Shown: positions 26,621 to 39,737 of the stretch, in pieces | Numbering within the stretch: position 1 is the first letter of the stretch | Layout: the number at the start of each line of letters is the position of its first letter | From: Daphnia carinata | Taxonomy: Eukaryota; Arthropoda; Branchiopoda; Diplostraca; Daphniidae | DNA: 64,000 nucleotides | Reading direction: 5' to 3' | NCBI RefSeq assembly: GCF_022539665.2 | Contig: NC_081336.1 | Coordinates: 6,926,278 to 6,990,277, forward strand | Program-made: the position numbers and the translations under genes | Notes under the pieces: model-generated | Told to the model about the DNA's origin: nothing | The model's database searches: none | The model's input: the letters and a program-made list of their open reading frames with translations, nothing else

Positions 26621-29241
26621 GAAATTGAATTCATATTTTTTCTGACTTTGGCCCTTTGTCTTGTGATCTTTTTTAAGGAAAATTTAGCGGAAGGGGGACT
26701 GGTACAATAGGGAATGATTCCATAGAATCATTCAAGTGATTAACTTGCGCAAAAATAAAAAATACAAGAATAAAAAGATCGATCAAGAAGTTCGTTACAT
26801 CACACCGCTATCATAATACGTGGGTGGTCATTCAGCCCCCCCCCCCTCCTCATTTATCAGAAAGAACTTCCTGATTCTTTTGTAATCTATTTTTTTTTTT
26901 TTTATGTTAGATTATTTTTTTTTTCCTGCCGATGATTAGTTCTTTTTTTTTCAATAGATGATGTGACTCGCAAATAATCACGCTCGGATGAACCAAACCA
27001 GGAAACAAAATAATAGCATGATTTTTTTTTTTGTTCCCCAATCATTTGAAAAAAAAAGAAAAAACATTGTCGATTATTTCAAAAAAAAAATAATAAAACT
27101 ATCCACTGCGACCGCCCACAGAAAATTTTTTTTCAATTTAATTAAAAGAAGTACTACCTCAATATAAAGGGGAATAGAAAAAAAAAACCCAATACTAATA
27201 GAATCAATCAAGCGCTGTTATTTAGGTTGGGTTGGGGCGGGAAAGTCGCAAGTTATTCTTCCGTTGAGGCCAAGCTGTCCTACCTCTACGACATTCCACG
27301 TCTAGACAGTAGTATATATCTACGATGGAGCGAGAGAGAGTACACTCATATATACATACATATATATATATATATATAGTCTACCGTGTACACTGAGTGG
27401 GATTGATTGGATGGAGCCATTAAAGCGGCCAAAGGGCCGGAATATCAATACATCCGGTGCGCTAGCGTTGCCGAATAAATCCGTCCATGCCGGACGCTAT
27501 ATAGATATACTCCCTTTTTTTCTTTTTTTTTTTGCTGAGTCTCTGCCCACTTGGGGGGTTGCCGAAGAGCACAACGCGCACGGTAGCCCTCCCTTTTGTG
27601 TCGATTCCAACAGTGGACAGTCCTACATTATGACCATCTTCACGACTTCACCCTCTGCTGGCAATGTCTTTTATACACATTGAAAAATAAAATAAAAAAA
27701 CGATCGTTTTTTCTATAGACGTTTCTTTTTACTGTTGAAAGAAAAAAGGAAACCTGACCGGCCATCAGCATCTTCTTTTCAAAGCTCTCCAAAAATCTTT
27801 TGTGTCCTTTTTTGTTTTTTTTTTCTTTCGCCGTCCCTTATGTGTCTGTGATAATCTGTTGTGAGCCGTCAGCAGGAAAACCCAAAGTGTGCTTCTTGCT
27901 GAGCCAACAGTCATCAAAATGACGACACAACTCCCGCTGTCATTATATGCACCGCCCCCCCCTCCTTCGTGTAAGAAGTTTGGCTTCAAAAGACAGAATA
28001 GAAGTGGACCTCAAGTCCTCAACAGCCATCGACATAACGTTACGCGGGTAATATACACACGCACTGGCTCCGACGTATATATATACAGTATATATATATA
28101 TATAAACAGACACGAAATAATAATAAGAAACGATCTTGCACTATCGATGATGGACTTACAATGTTTGAAGTGCGGTAGCTTCAAAAATTGTTATTGTACC
28201 ATTGAAGCTATTGTGTGTGGGGGCGGGAGGGAGATCGTTCTATGGAAAAAAAAATGCTTGTACGACAACAGGATGCGTTTGACAGGGCTCAAATCGGAGA
28301 TAAATAGCGTGACCGAAACACACTTGAAAGCAAGAAACAAACGCAGAATGTGTACGGACACAACAGCCATATAACTCGAGGGCAAACAGTTTCTTTGGTT
28401 TTTTTTTTTTTTTTTTACTATTATTTCCCCTTTCATCTCGTTTTTTTTTTTTTTTTTTTTAATTCTTGATCGATGAAAAATCGCCGGCTTTACAACAGGC
28501 CAATAGAACGGTGAATGCGAGTGTTCTATACGTGAAATAGTTGCATAATACATCACACAAATATTACGAATATCTGTGTGGCCCTAGGCGCTGCTACAAA
28601 AAGTAGACCCAAAAGAGGTTACGTGATGAATGGTTTGGCGTGGCCATGTGAAAAGAACCAGTAAACCCATTTGAATATGAAAAGACGAGCGAGAGATTTG
28701 AACAGAGAAACACACACACACACACGCGCGGAAAAAAAAAAACTTTGAAAGCAAAAGAGCCTTTAGATATATATACAGTATATATATATTATATGTATAT
28801 ATATCGATAGGAAAACTATAGAAAGGAAAAGAAGACGATGAGGATCTTTTGTTACGCTATGGCACGGTAGCCAACAATCAAAAGAGCTAACCATTCATCA
28901 TTCGACTTCTCTCTTTTCTTTTTCTTTTTTTTTTTTATGTACTATTATATATATACGTAGATATACATAAACGTATCCTATGAGCTCTTTCCCATTTTCA
29001 ATAAATCCAAGCTTAGCTTTCAGTATATGGTACGCCTATATACGTTAGAAGATCGAGACACAGACACACGAATATCAGTTTGGTGGTATGTAGCCTATTA
29101 GATATTGGTTTGGGAGTATACGCAATCAAAGAATATTTGAAATCACCCATGTCCCCATGCTTTGATATTAATCCATAAAACAGGCTGCGAGACTGCGGTC
29201 ATCCAATCAAAGTTTGTACATATTTCGCTCCGCTTCCTACG

Positions 29242-29273
<32 letters not shown>

Positions 29274-29310
29274 GTCTACATGTGTGTGTGTGTGTGTGTT
29301 TGTGTGTGCG
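29242..29310. repeat. Compound (TA)n-(TG)n microsatellite
   Basis: A TA array (29242-29260) abuts a GT array (29261-29272). After eight unique bases a second TG-rich array continues to about 29310. Confidence 0.85.
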
Positions 29311-31981
29311 TATGGCCTTGTGTCCAGTCGGTCAGCTCATCAAAGCGCTATCTGTTCATCATAAATATGTCGATAAATGTGGCGGTTTTTGCAGAGAAAA
29401 GGGGAGCGAAGATTTTCATTCGTTTTCGATGGATCGAGGGCAGAACGATTTAGTTTGGCTGTACACTGTGTACATTTCTGTGATAGTTTTGATGGTATAC
29501 CATATAACAGGATAGACAAAAGATGTTTCGATGAAAAAAGATCTATCCCAACATCTACAGCGTTTGGTGACTGGCCATTTTGATGCTGTCCCCCTATTTT
29601 ATTTGAGTTTATATACGTTTATGCTTGCGTGCGATCCAGCGTTGGCAAGCAGAAAATAGTGACATATTGTGCGGTCATTGGTCACGTCTTTCGATAGTAC
29701 AGCGCTAGTCTCGTGTGTGCGTGATCAACAGATAAACAACGTGAACGAACGCAGCTACAGTTCAAAATCAAAAATAAAATCAAATTCAATGCATCGTTCG
29801 AGTTGCACGACAACAACAACAATTGTCTCGTTTTATTTTGCCTGTCTTTTAAAAACGTTTTGATGAAGAGCGTTGCGTTCATTCGTCATCACGTGTTACT
29901 TTAGTAGGAGTTATTGGTTTAAAAAGAGCAAAAAAAAAAAAAAAAAAAAAACTGGTTCCATCATTCAACAAGCCATTTCCTCGGCAATGCGGGCTCTCGA
30001 CGCATTTGAAAAAGGGCCCTGACGGGCTGCATGCAAATAACAAGTTTTATGAGTTGCTGTACAACATGGCAAGAGTGAACAATATATGCGTAAAGACAGC
30101 AGCAACAGGAAACGGATGCATCATCTCGGATTCCCATAGTTTGCCTAATAAAGCGAAAGCACCATGTTTGTATAATTCTTATTTTCCGCTTATCATTAGA
30201 GTCCGCGCCCAGCCCTTTCACAAGCGCGCATTGACCTGTTAATTGATCCACTTGAATTCAACGAGTTTCGTCTCTTATTTGATTAAGTCTTAATATGCCA
30301 AAGCGTAGGCCTCGTCAGTTTCATTAAACGTGTCTCACCCCCCCCCTTCTTATTGTTTTATATACCCCCTCCTCCCTCCCCCTGAAAAAAAAAAATGCAA
30401 ATTTTAAACCATTCGTTCAAAATGACAAATATACAAAAAGAACACAATCACGCGATCGAGGACAATTCATAACATCTTTTTGATAAGTTCCTCTTTTTTC
30501 TCCACCCATCGCGAGATTTCGATGAAGTTTCTCAAGAAAGAAGAGAGGGGAATTGATTGATCGGAATCGAATCAATTAAGCTATATAGTGACAAACGTTT
30601 TTTTTTCTTCTTTTCCCTCTTAGGCCGAAACAATCATTTGAAAGATTACAAAGATACGTTCTTTAATGGTGTCGTTAGTCACACAGAGAAAAACGCTGAC
30701 AGTCGAAAGGAGGAAGATTGCTTCGCTTTTCGTTTATACCATCGCATCATCACATCGTCGCTAACTTGATGTCCACTGGAGCGTGAGCGAAAAATGACGC
30801 GCCAGGTCAACGGAAAGGTCGCATTTCTCTCCGATCATTTTCACCCTCGTTTTTTGTTCGAGATGGAGGGGCGATCCTGGATGCCTACGAAATCGAACAT
30901 CGCCAGCCCTTTTAGTATATAACACGAAGATGAAAGTAGAAGAACCTGTGTGATTGAATCGGCTTGTCAACAGTAGCTAAAGCGTTTGGCAAGAGACGCA
31001 TGAGACGTCAGCACACGGGTCGGCCTCCGTTTGTCGAGCCAACAAGCGGAAACGTCAAGCGTCCAATCGTCCCGCTATTTTTTCGGGAATCGTTCGATTA
31101 TTCATATTCCCCGCAATTTTTTTTTTTTTTTTTTCCTACACTGGCGTTTCGTTTATAATCACGTAAAGTGTTGCTGTTTTAGGTGATCGTTGGGAAGGGC
31201 TGGACGATCGGTGAAACGGCTGGAGTAAATGCAAAACCCCCTGTCCTTACGTGTCATCGCATTGATGTCCCCCCTCTTTCCTTTTTGTTCCTCCTCCCAG
31301 AAAATTAGAAAAACAATAAAAATAAAAAATGTGAAGAGCAAACAAAACAACATACAGGACACACACAAAGTCGCTGCATCCGTGCCGGAAGACGAATGCC
31401 CACGCCGGAGCAAAAAGAAAGAGAATAAATATAGGGAAAATACCAACAAGGATCCTTGATAAAACAAAGTAGGGCCAGCAGCAAAAAAAAAAAAAAAAAA
31501 GAAAAAAGAAAAAAGAAAAAAGCAGAGGGAATAAGCTTTTCGGGAGGTTAGTGTGGTTGGGTGGTGAAAAAAAAAAAAGAAAGGGAGAGAGACGGACCAC
31601 GCGAGGCACACGGGACGAAGAGAGTTTTCTAGGTGGGAATGAACAGACTATATACGCCGGGTTGTACACACAAGAAAATAAAAAGCTGGGCTCTCTTCTC
31701 TCTGTCCAGGCCCTATAACGTCGATGTGAGGATGCCCTTTTTGTTCTTTCCATCCCCCCACCTTCTTACTCGGTTGCTCACGCTAGTTGACGCAATCCAA
31801 TTCGAGAAGGTGGAAGAGTGTGGGGAAGGGTAGGAGGACTCAGTGGGAGAGAAAAGAAGGGGGAAGGCAAGCAGCCGAAGCAAGCGCCCAGTGTCAACAA
31901 AATGCAAGGTCTCGGTAAACAAGACCCAAATGGAAAAGTCTAGAACGGTACGACGACGACGACGCTGGACAGCGCCGACGA

Positions 31982-32006
31982 ATATATATATATATATATA
32001 TATATA
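31982..32006. repeat. (AT)12 microsatellite
   Basis: About twelve uninterrupted AT units, with further AT-rich sequence to about 32030. Confidence 0.85.
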
Positions 32007-34321
32007 AATATACACATACATATATATCTAAGAGAAAACAAAACAACAGCGTGGTTTAGCCAAATAATGTTTAGGGACGCACACGCACATAATAACTGGC
32101 TATGGGTAACGTGGAAAAAGAGCGGAGAACTCTTTCGAATCACACACATACACACATGGTTTATTTTGTCGGAGTGGCTGAGTCAATAAAGAAAACAAAA
32201 AAAAAAAAAAAAAAAAAAAAAATGGCTGCATTTTTGTGTGTTCCAGACTCCTCCAAGGGCAGGAAGAGGATCAAATCAACAACAAGCAAACGCGAGTTAT
32301 TTGCGATTTATTGTTTTCTAATTTGGGCTTTCTGCTTTGGGATAGTTGAGTCTATAAAACGTTGCTCGTAAAAATCTGTGTTTGTCAATTACTAAAAAGC
32401 GGGTCTCGAAATTCATTTCGTAATATCCCGGAGCTTTTGTGTTTCGTTTCAAGTTCAATTCAAATCGGTTGTCGGAGACGCTCTTCCATGAAAAGTTCGG
32501 TGAAAATGTGTGGTTTACTTTAAAACCACTAGATGGCATACTTAATCAGTCGTTTAAATAGCTCGTAATTTAATATTTTTAACTTTAAAATTCACTTATT
32601 TGCGATATCCATTCGATTAAGAATAAAGAGTTATGATTCCTTACGAACTAGCTGCGGTACGCTCACAAACGACTGACGGGGGCCAATTATCCTGACAGGA
32701 TATTTCCAATACCGCATCAATTCCCACAATCGCTTCATTTTGAAAGCTCATTATTACTCAAGTTATTCAACAAACCCAAAATATAAAAAAAAAAATTCCA
32801 TTCCGGCAACAAGTTGTTAACATTTTGCCCCTCCGCCGCGCATGTCACAAGACCCGGGCCGAGCGCATTTCAAAAACATAAAACGTTTGATTCATTCTTA
32901 CCTTATGATTAATGAGTAATTTCAGTTTCGGTGACAGTATTTAAACTTTACGGGTTTAACTGTCCGGTAACCATTAAAACAGCGGCTATAGTTTTCAAAC
33001 GTAATGGCCAGCAGCAATTCGACTCGGGATCTGTTCACCGGTTGGATGTTCGCACTGATTTCCCGCCGACTGTACAGTCACGAATGTTCAGCCTTTTGTG
33101 TCTGCTGTTCTATGCACGGACGGCAACACACACACACAAAAAAAAAGGGAGCGGCAACTTGATGGTGACGAGTCGACTCCATCAGTCGTCTGCTGGCCCG
33201 TGGCCGCCAAATTGCGCTATAAAAACGCATTTAATTGATCAATTTTTAAAAAATAGTTTTACACCAAAATCAAAACATTTAAAATACGGGGGATCTGAGC
33301 CAAATTGGATAGAATTATAATAACATCCATGGGATGAATTGCTGGGCTCAGAAATCCACACTTGATTTTTTAACGGTCCGATACATTTCGATTCGCAAAG
33401 AACTTGTTTATTCCGCCAATCCATTCGGGCCATTCCTAAATGTAAGGCAAGAGAACGTCAGTGATGCATCGTTAACATCAGTTAGTCTCCATCCTCACAA
33501 AAACAGTTACAAATTTATGATATAGCCGCTTCATTCAACATTCTATGGCGTCGTTCGTATAACGCAAGTGATTGCCCACCCGCCAAACTATCCGCAACAT
33601 CGGAGCTGGGAACTGAAAAAAACAAAACAAAAACAATAACAAGATAGTCGTTCATTCTTCATCGGCAGCTGGCCTTTACTTTGATGAAAAGAACAATGCA
33701 TCATCATACAAAATTGACACTTGGTATACAAGTGCAGCCGCGTCCAGCTACGTACCCGACGCACGAAGATGGTGCTGTTTACGGTTGAGCAAACCATCCA
33801 TGTTAGCCACATCATCTATACGGGCCTCTCTTTTCTTTTTTTTTTGTGTGTGTGTTGTTGTCCAACAGAAAGATGGCATATATATATACTAGTGCTCTCT
33901 ATAGGTGTGTATACACAGGGCATCGGGGTTGTTTTCTTGTTACGGCTGAGTCATGCTGATGAATTGTTCTCACTCGCGAAAGACGCAGACACTCGCACAT
34001 ACACAACGAATGCAGTAGGGATGACGTACGTTCCTACGTAGGTGAACGCAGAGAAAAATAGCAAAAAAAAAGAAAAGGAAGAATAAAAAAAAACAAAAAA
34101 AGGCAAAGAAAACAGAAAATATTGATGCTAAAATAAATGAAGAACGCAGCTCCTCCATGTTGGGCTTTTTTTTTCTGTTTCACGGGGGTGGGTGCCGTTG
34201 TTGACTGCCGTTCCGGCAAAAGAGTTATACAAACTCGAAGAGGAAAAACACGTGCGGATGCAAACAGAAATAGTTGTTGATGCTGTTACTAGCTTGAAGT
34301 TTGACGGTGCAGAGAGCATAT

Positions 34322-34364
34322 ACACACACACACACACAAAAGTGGGGGGGGGGGGGGGGGGGGG
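34322..34364. repeat. CA array followed by a poly(G) run of 21
   Basis: About eight CA units, a short AAAGT linker, then 21 consecutive G bases (34344-34364). Confidence 0.85.
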
Positions 34365-35844
34365 TTTGAAACCAAAACAGAATGAAAACCACGGGGGGCA
34401 CGAACAGCCCATATGCAAAATATGTCAAGAGCCAATCAAATCGTCATCGCCTTTTTTCAAACGTCACAAAAACTTTGCACATTTTCAGTTTGAGGATCTC
34501 TTACGTAAAACGCAATACATTTTAAGATAAAGCCGTAGGTATATTTTTAAATGAAACGTGAAAGATGATGTTGGAACTCATCTGATGTGATTAGAGGTGA
34601 AACGGGTCTTAATTCTAATGATTGAATTGAAACAACAGTTGTAAGACTTGAAATCAGATTTTCCTATTGAGGCATTTATAACAAGTAGGGCGTGGTACAC
34701 GGTTTTAATCTTTTTTTTTTTTTTTAAGTCATTGATATACAGACAGTTATAACAGCTACGTATTTATCTCTCCGATATATTATATCTTTGAAAACTAGAA
34801 ACAACGTATCATTTTTAGGATTTCGCACGAAAGTACACGACGCGCGAAATCAAACACGAATGATTCATTCGTACACGTTTTTCTTCTTCTTCTCTCCTTT
34901 TTGTTCCGTGTTGAAAAGAGACTAGTTTGTTGTGACACAGACACACAGTGTCGTTGACTGGCCAATCTTCGAATTAAAAAAAAAAATTTTACAAACCCAA
35001 AACAACCGCCTTTTTTTTTTAGTCTTCATCTGGATACTCCTTTGGCGGGCACGGTACGTAGCTGTTGTCCACCATTGTTTTGTTTTTTATCCGAAGGGGA
35101 CACGTTTCAGTGAGCCGTTCAACGTTTAGTAAGCACGAATAAAACGGGAGAGAAAGAAAAAAAAAAAAAGAAGAGAACAGATTAAACTCATTCATCGTTT
35201 GAGACCATCAATCAAAATGAGACTCTCTTACGTAAACACTTACTGTGCCGTTAAAAGAAACAGGAGAACTGGCTTTCGACAGTTGCTTAAGAAGCGCGCA
35301 AAAAGGAGAATCATATACACATGTATACGTACGCATAAAAACGGCGAAAAAAGAAAAACAAAAATAGTATCACATCGAAACAGGTGCCAATTTTCAAATT
35401 GGGATAACGTACAGGATTTGTTTTGTTTTTTTCAAGCATTGTACAATAGCGATACGCATTTTATAATACCAGCGCTTTGATTTGGTGGGGCGTATGACAA
35501 GATAACGGTCGAGCTAATGTTGCTAACAAAAACAAGAAATTTCATTGAGATAAATGGCAACAAAAAAAAGGGAGACTAGATGGACTAGCATAAGTTTACA
35601 TTCCCGCCTTCCAATTCAAAATGCAATGTGATGGGCTGGAATGATTCGCCTGTGAATGAATCAAACATCTTGTGGTAGATTTAAAAAAAAAAAAAAAAAA
35701 GAATTATCCCATAATGCCGCAATCAAACGACCTGAAATCAAAGAGCCTATCAAATCCTTAACGAACAAATAAATTGTTGCTTAGGTGGAATGGTTAGAAA
35801 CAATCGTCCAATCAAACCGCAAACACATTGAGATGTTTTTTTCA

Positions 35845-36729
35845 CTAAGAGTTTGATGTCATTGGGCCATCTTCGCTGCTGTTACTGCTAATGCTGCTAG
35901 CCATGGACGCAAGCGGCGCTACGGTACAACTGCTACCACTGGGACTACTGCCGTACAGGTTGTAAGGACTATGCGCTGCAGCAGTTGCAGACATGACGTA
36001 CCCATCGACTGTGGCGCAAATGTCCTGAGCCGAACTGCATTTCTTTAAGATGCCCTTCAATTTCGGTTCGGACAGTTTCTGCACATCGTCGGGCTGCATC
36101 GGCATCGGTGAGGTAGTACATCGTGACAGCTGCAAGTGGCCGCTAGTTCCGTTCGAACGTGCTGGAGAGGACGACGAAGACAGTGGGCCCCCTCCCAAAG
36201 GTTCGTCTGCGTTGCCGAACCCCGACGAAGAAGACAACACCACCTGAAGATGCTGAGAACATCGTTCGGAATTATGTCGGCTCAGCCCATCCAGCGATAT
36301 ATTGGCATTGCGGATCTATAGAAAAAGGAAAGGGATGATTGAACAATTCCAAAAAAATATAGATGGAATGTTAAATACTTGATCGAGGATGAATCCGCAA
36401 TCACGTTGGCATTGACGCAGCAGCTCTACGTGACTCGTAATGAGGCTGAGATTCCAACCGTGGACGTCGTACACGCGTGCGGATTGTTTCCCTTTGAGTC
36501 CAGTCTGTTCAATCAGTCCGTCTAGCTGGTCGTGAAATTTGGCTAAAGCTTGTAGGACTTCTTCCAGTTCACGTAAGATGGCAGGACTTTTATCCCGCAA
36601 GAAGTGGCATTCAAGTATCGATTTCTCAAAGGCAACCAGCGTACGATACAGAGGTGTTGGCAAGTTGCCCAAACCGTTGCCGCTGCTCACGCCGCCTCCG
36701 CTGTTCGTCTCCACTTTCAAAACAGGAAA
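35845..36729 (-). other. PLCL: PLCL C-terminal exons with Ser-rich tail
   Basis: Exon 36379-36729 carries the helical region ([20 protein letters not shown] to CGFILDQ) shared with vertebrate PLCL. Exon 35845-36315 encodes about 156 residues rich in Ser, Gly, Ala and Pro, including a basic KLKGILKKC stretch, and ends DGPMTSNS before the TAG. I recognise no domain in the tail. Confidence 0.85.
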
Positions 36730-39703
36730 CTGGCACACGAAAGGTAAAAAAAAAAAAAAGTTAGATAGACGTGCCCTACATTCGATGAGAAAATTCAATC
36801 AAATAATAACGTGACTAACGAAACGACTTGCAACATTTAAAATGCCAAATGACTGCCACACTTTGCTGCACTCGGCTGATAAGCCGTTGACTGTGCACAG
36901 CAAACCATGTGATTAAACTAAAATATATACATTTTTCAAAGCCGATCTCAAAGCCAGTTGTTTGACGTGTTTCCGCAAGATGAGCTGTCTGTAAAGCAGA
37001 GAAATATCCCCGTTGTTTTACAAATGCATCCTCTTCTCGCGTAATGGTTATGCAATTAGGTTGATTTGATTGATTAGCTGTCAACGATTGAAAGAAAGCG
37101 CTTTCTAATATGCAAAAAAAAAAAAAAAAAAAAGAGAAAACGTGACGAGCGTTGGAGGAAACACGTTCGAAATCACTGCTATTTCCCCCCCCCCCCCCGT
37201 GATTATTCGTGTTGGTCGTTAGCCCGAAGGCTGAATACATAGACCTGAAAACAAAAAAACTTGCAATCAATAGAGTTAAACAGGAAGAAACTAACCACAT
37301 TATCCGAGCTGAGCTGACAGCTGACGACTTCGGGACAATTGGCTAGACGTTGAAGGAGAACGCGCAGACATTGTTTCACGTTGGCCGTAATGGGAAGTCC
37401 GCATTCGGAGCGCAATTCGAATAGCGCCTGGGCCACGTTATTACGAGCCCTAGAGGCCTCCACCATGGCTCCTATTGAACTCTGAAATCGGATGACAGAA
37501 AGAAAAGAAAAAAAGAATTTGGTTGTCCTTTTAATTTGACATTTTCATAAGGCGAACGTTTGTAACCGAATACTGTACAGCTAATCACGCGTGCAATCAA
37601 AGAATATGATGCCGCTCATTACACCAACCCTCTTGTTAAACATGGGTTTCTCTTTTCTTGGAAGTCATGTCATTAATGCCAACCAGAGGATAACGTCATT
37701 CTTTGTGGCAAAAGGAAATGATGTTCACCTTGAAATGTTCGTCTAGCTGTCTCAGGCCAGTCATCCGAATGACTGCCTGTTTCTTGCCGTGCTTGTTCCG
37801 GCTTTTCGGTAATAGCTGCTAATCAAAAGAGTAAAAAAAAATAATAATAATAATGAAGTAACTCGTTAATCCGATGATCAGATGAAAGAGTGAAACTACC
37901 TCTCCGGCCCATTTCTCGCTGACGGCAACGTGGACGAACAGCGTCGTGTTTTCAAGGGCTTCCCCTAAATTAGACAGCAGCCTAACGTGTCGATATCCTT
38001 TGAAGTTGAACGAAGAGAAGATGAGAGATTTAAAAAAAGGCAGTGGGAATTGAACGCATGAAAGTTTGATACCGGGTCTAATGCAGGGAAATGGAATGGT
38101 GTATTGGCCGATGAAGTCGTCACCGATGAACTCGTCATCCAGGACAATGAAACGGATTAGGGCCATTTCGGGATGGTGAATATAAAACTCGAGGCTCTCC
38201 TCAAAGATGGGACAGTCTCCTTCGTCTGGAATCGTCCGTGTCTTCCTCTCTGTGTCCGAAAAAAAAAAAAAAGCAAAAGGCATAGAATCATAAATTTCCG
38301 AAAGCTGTTCATCTGTTCTAATTCTTTAAAAAAAAAAAAAGGCCATCATACCGGCACAGTCGATTGGAATGCCGTATATTTGAATAAGTACATAAGGGTC
38401 GACGATAGTAGCCTTGGCAGCCGAACCTCTTGGACGGGGCAACTGCTGTCCGCTAATAATCTGCCGAAATGTTTCAAACGTTATGGAGAAAAGCATTTTT
38501 CTTTCCGTGTACACGTGATGACGTCAAATATATGGGACACGCATTTTCCTCTTTTCTCTTTTATATATAAATATATTTTTTTGAAAAAGCTTTTTTATGT
38601 ACCCTGATTCGCAAGAGCTGCGGTGGTGAAATGGGCGCACTCTCCCTAAGGCTTGATGGAACGCTGAACCCGGGCTGCCGCATCATTGCTGGCTTAAGAA
38701 CGTATCCGCATCCGCCATTCTGGCGGAACTTGCCGTCGTATAAATCCATCATCAAACCGGGGGTCTGGAAGTTCAGCGCAACTATAACAACACAATGAAT
38801 TGAAAACAAAAAAAAAAAAAATGACTGAAAGTTTTCATATCGAGCCAAGAATCGCGCGATTGTAATGCCGCGCTTCTTTCTTTTTGTGTTTGGGAATCAA
38901 AGGATGAGAAATTATATCGATTGAAAAATCGATTGGCAATAGTTTTTTTTAAATTTAGAGTGAGAGAGTGGGTGAGGGGGGAGGGGTTTTGAAACTTACC
39001 CATTGGCACTCCGGCATTCCAGAATTCTAGCGGACTGAAATTGCTGGAATCGACTCGACTGCCGTTCGGGAAGACACGTAGCAATGAACGTTGAACCATT
39101 TCCGTCCACATGCCGGGACTGCTCGCATGTAGACGGGAAGCTGCGCTTTCACTCAGCGAATAGCCGCATTGCTGCAATACTTCTGCCCCAATCGAAATAT
39201 ATATATATATATATATATAAAGGATAAAAAGGAAAGTAAAAACTGTTAAGACTGTCGGCCATTTTTGTTTTCATTGACGATATCTTCAGAATATTGCCTT
39301 GGATATCTTTTTACTGCTATATACTGTACATCAGAAATGTGCAACGCATATTTTTCCCTATGGTAGCGCATAAAGTAAAACGAAATTAGAACTTACCAAG
39401 AGTGCCCAAATATCAACATGACGTCATGACTTCCCTAGAGCTGTGGGCCTTATATTTATTGCTATTGCGTGGGGGGGGGGGGGGGGATGAATGTGGGTCA
39501 AAATCTAAGCCTCCCGCAAAATATATACGTTTAAATGATAGCAAAACTCGATAGCAGAGTTAACCGCATTTATAGCTGTTCATTAAAATGCCATTAATGC
39601 GCAATAAATGTGTCGCCCTTTTTCGTGTGTGTGTGTATCGCGACACACGCACGGCTTGATTTGTTGGATCGTAAATCTTTTTAAAGCACGAAAAGGAATA
39701 AAA

Positions 39704-39737
<34 letters not shown>

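Larger units (their letters stand above)
8546..35844. other. 27-kb gene desert dense in homopolymers and dinucleotide repeats
   Basis: I could not support any gene here on either strand. The open frames are low-complexity: Phe/Ser/Leu-rich or Lys-rich from T and A runs, or alternating Cys/Val or His/Thr from GT/CA arrays. Runs of 12 or more A or T occur every few hundred bases; long examples are 11562-11591, 20573-20604 and 26592-26620. GC homopolymers of 10-22 bases also recur. Isolated splice-like sites exist on the minus strand (donors near 15045, 16338 and 32900), but the segments before them are under 50 nt or do not join in phase. It may be intergenic DNA or a very long intron of the gene at 7.2-8.5 kb. 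Confidence 0.55.

Noticed and set aside
32170..32200. GTCGGAGTGGCTGAGTC, similar to the 5' end of a tRNA-Ser gene
   Set aside because: No T-arm (B box), no acceptor-stem partner and an A-rich run follows at once.
34192..34530. A 112-codon plus-strand frame with a CKICQEP...KRHKNFAH segment resembling a C2H2 zinc finger
   Set aside because: The frame runs through a CA array and a 21-base G run, lacks codon bias, and the Cys/His spacing does not match a standard finger.
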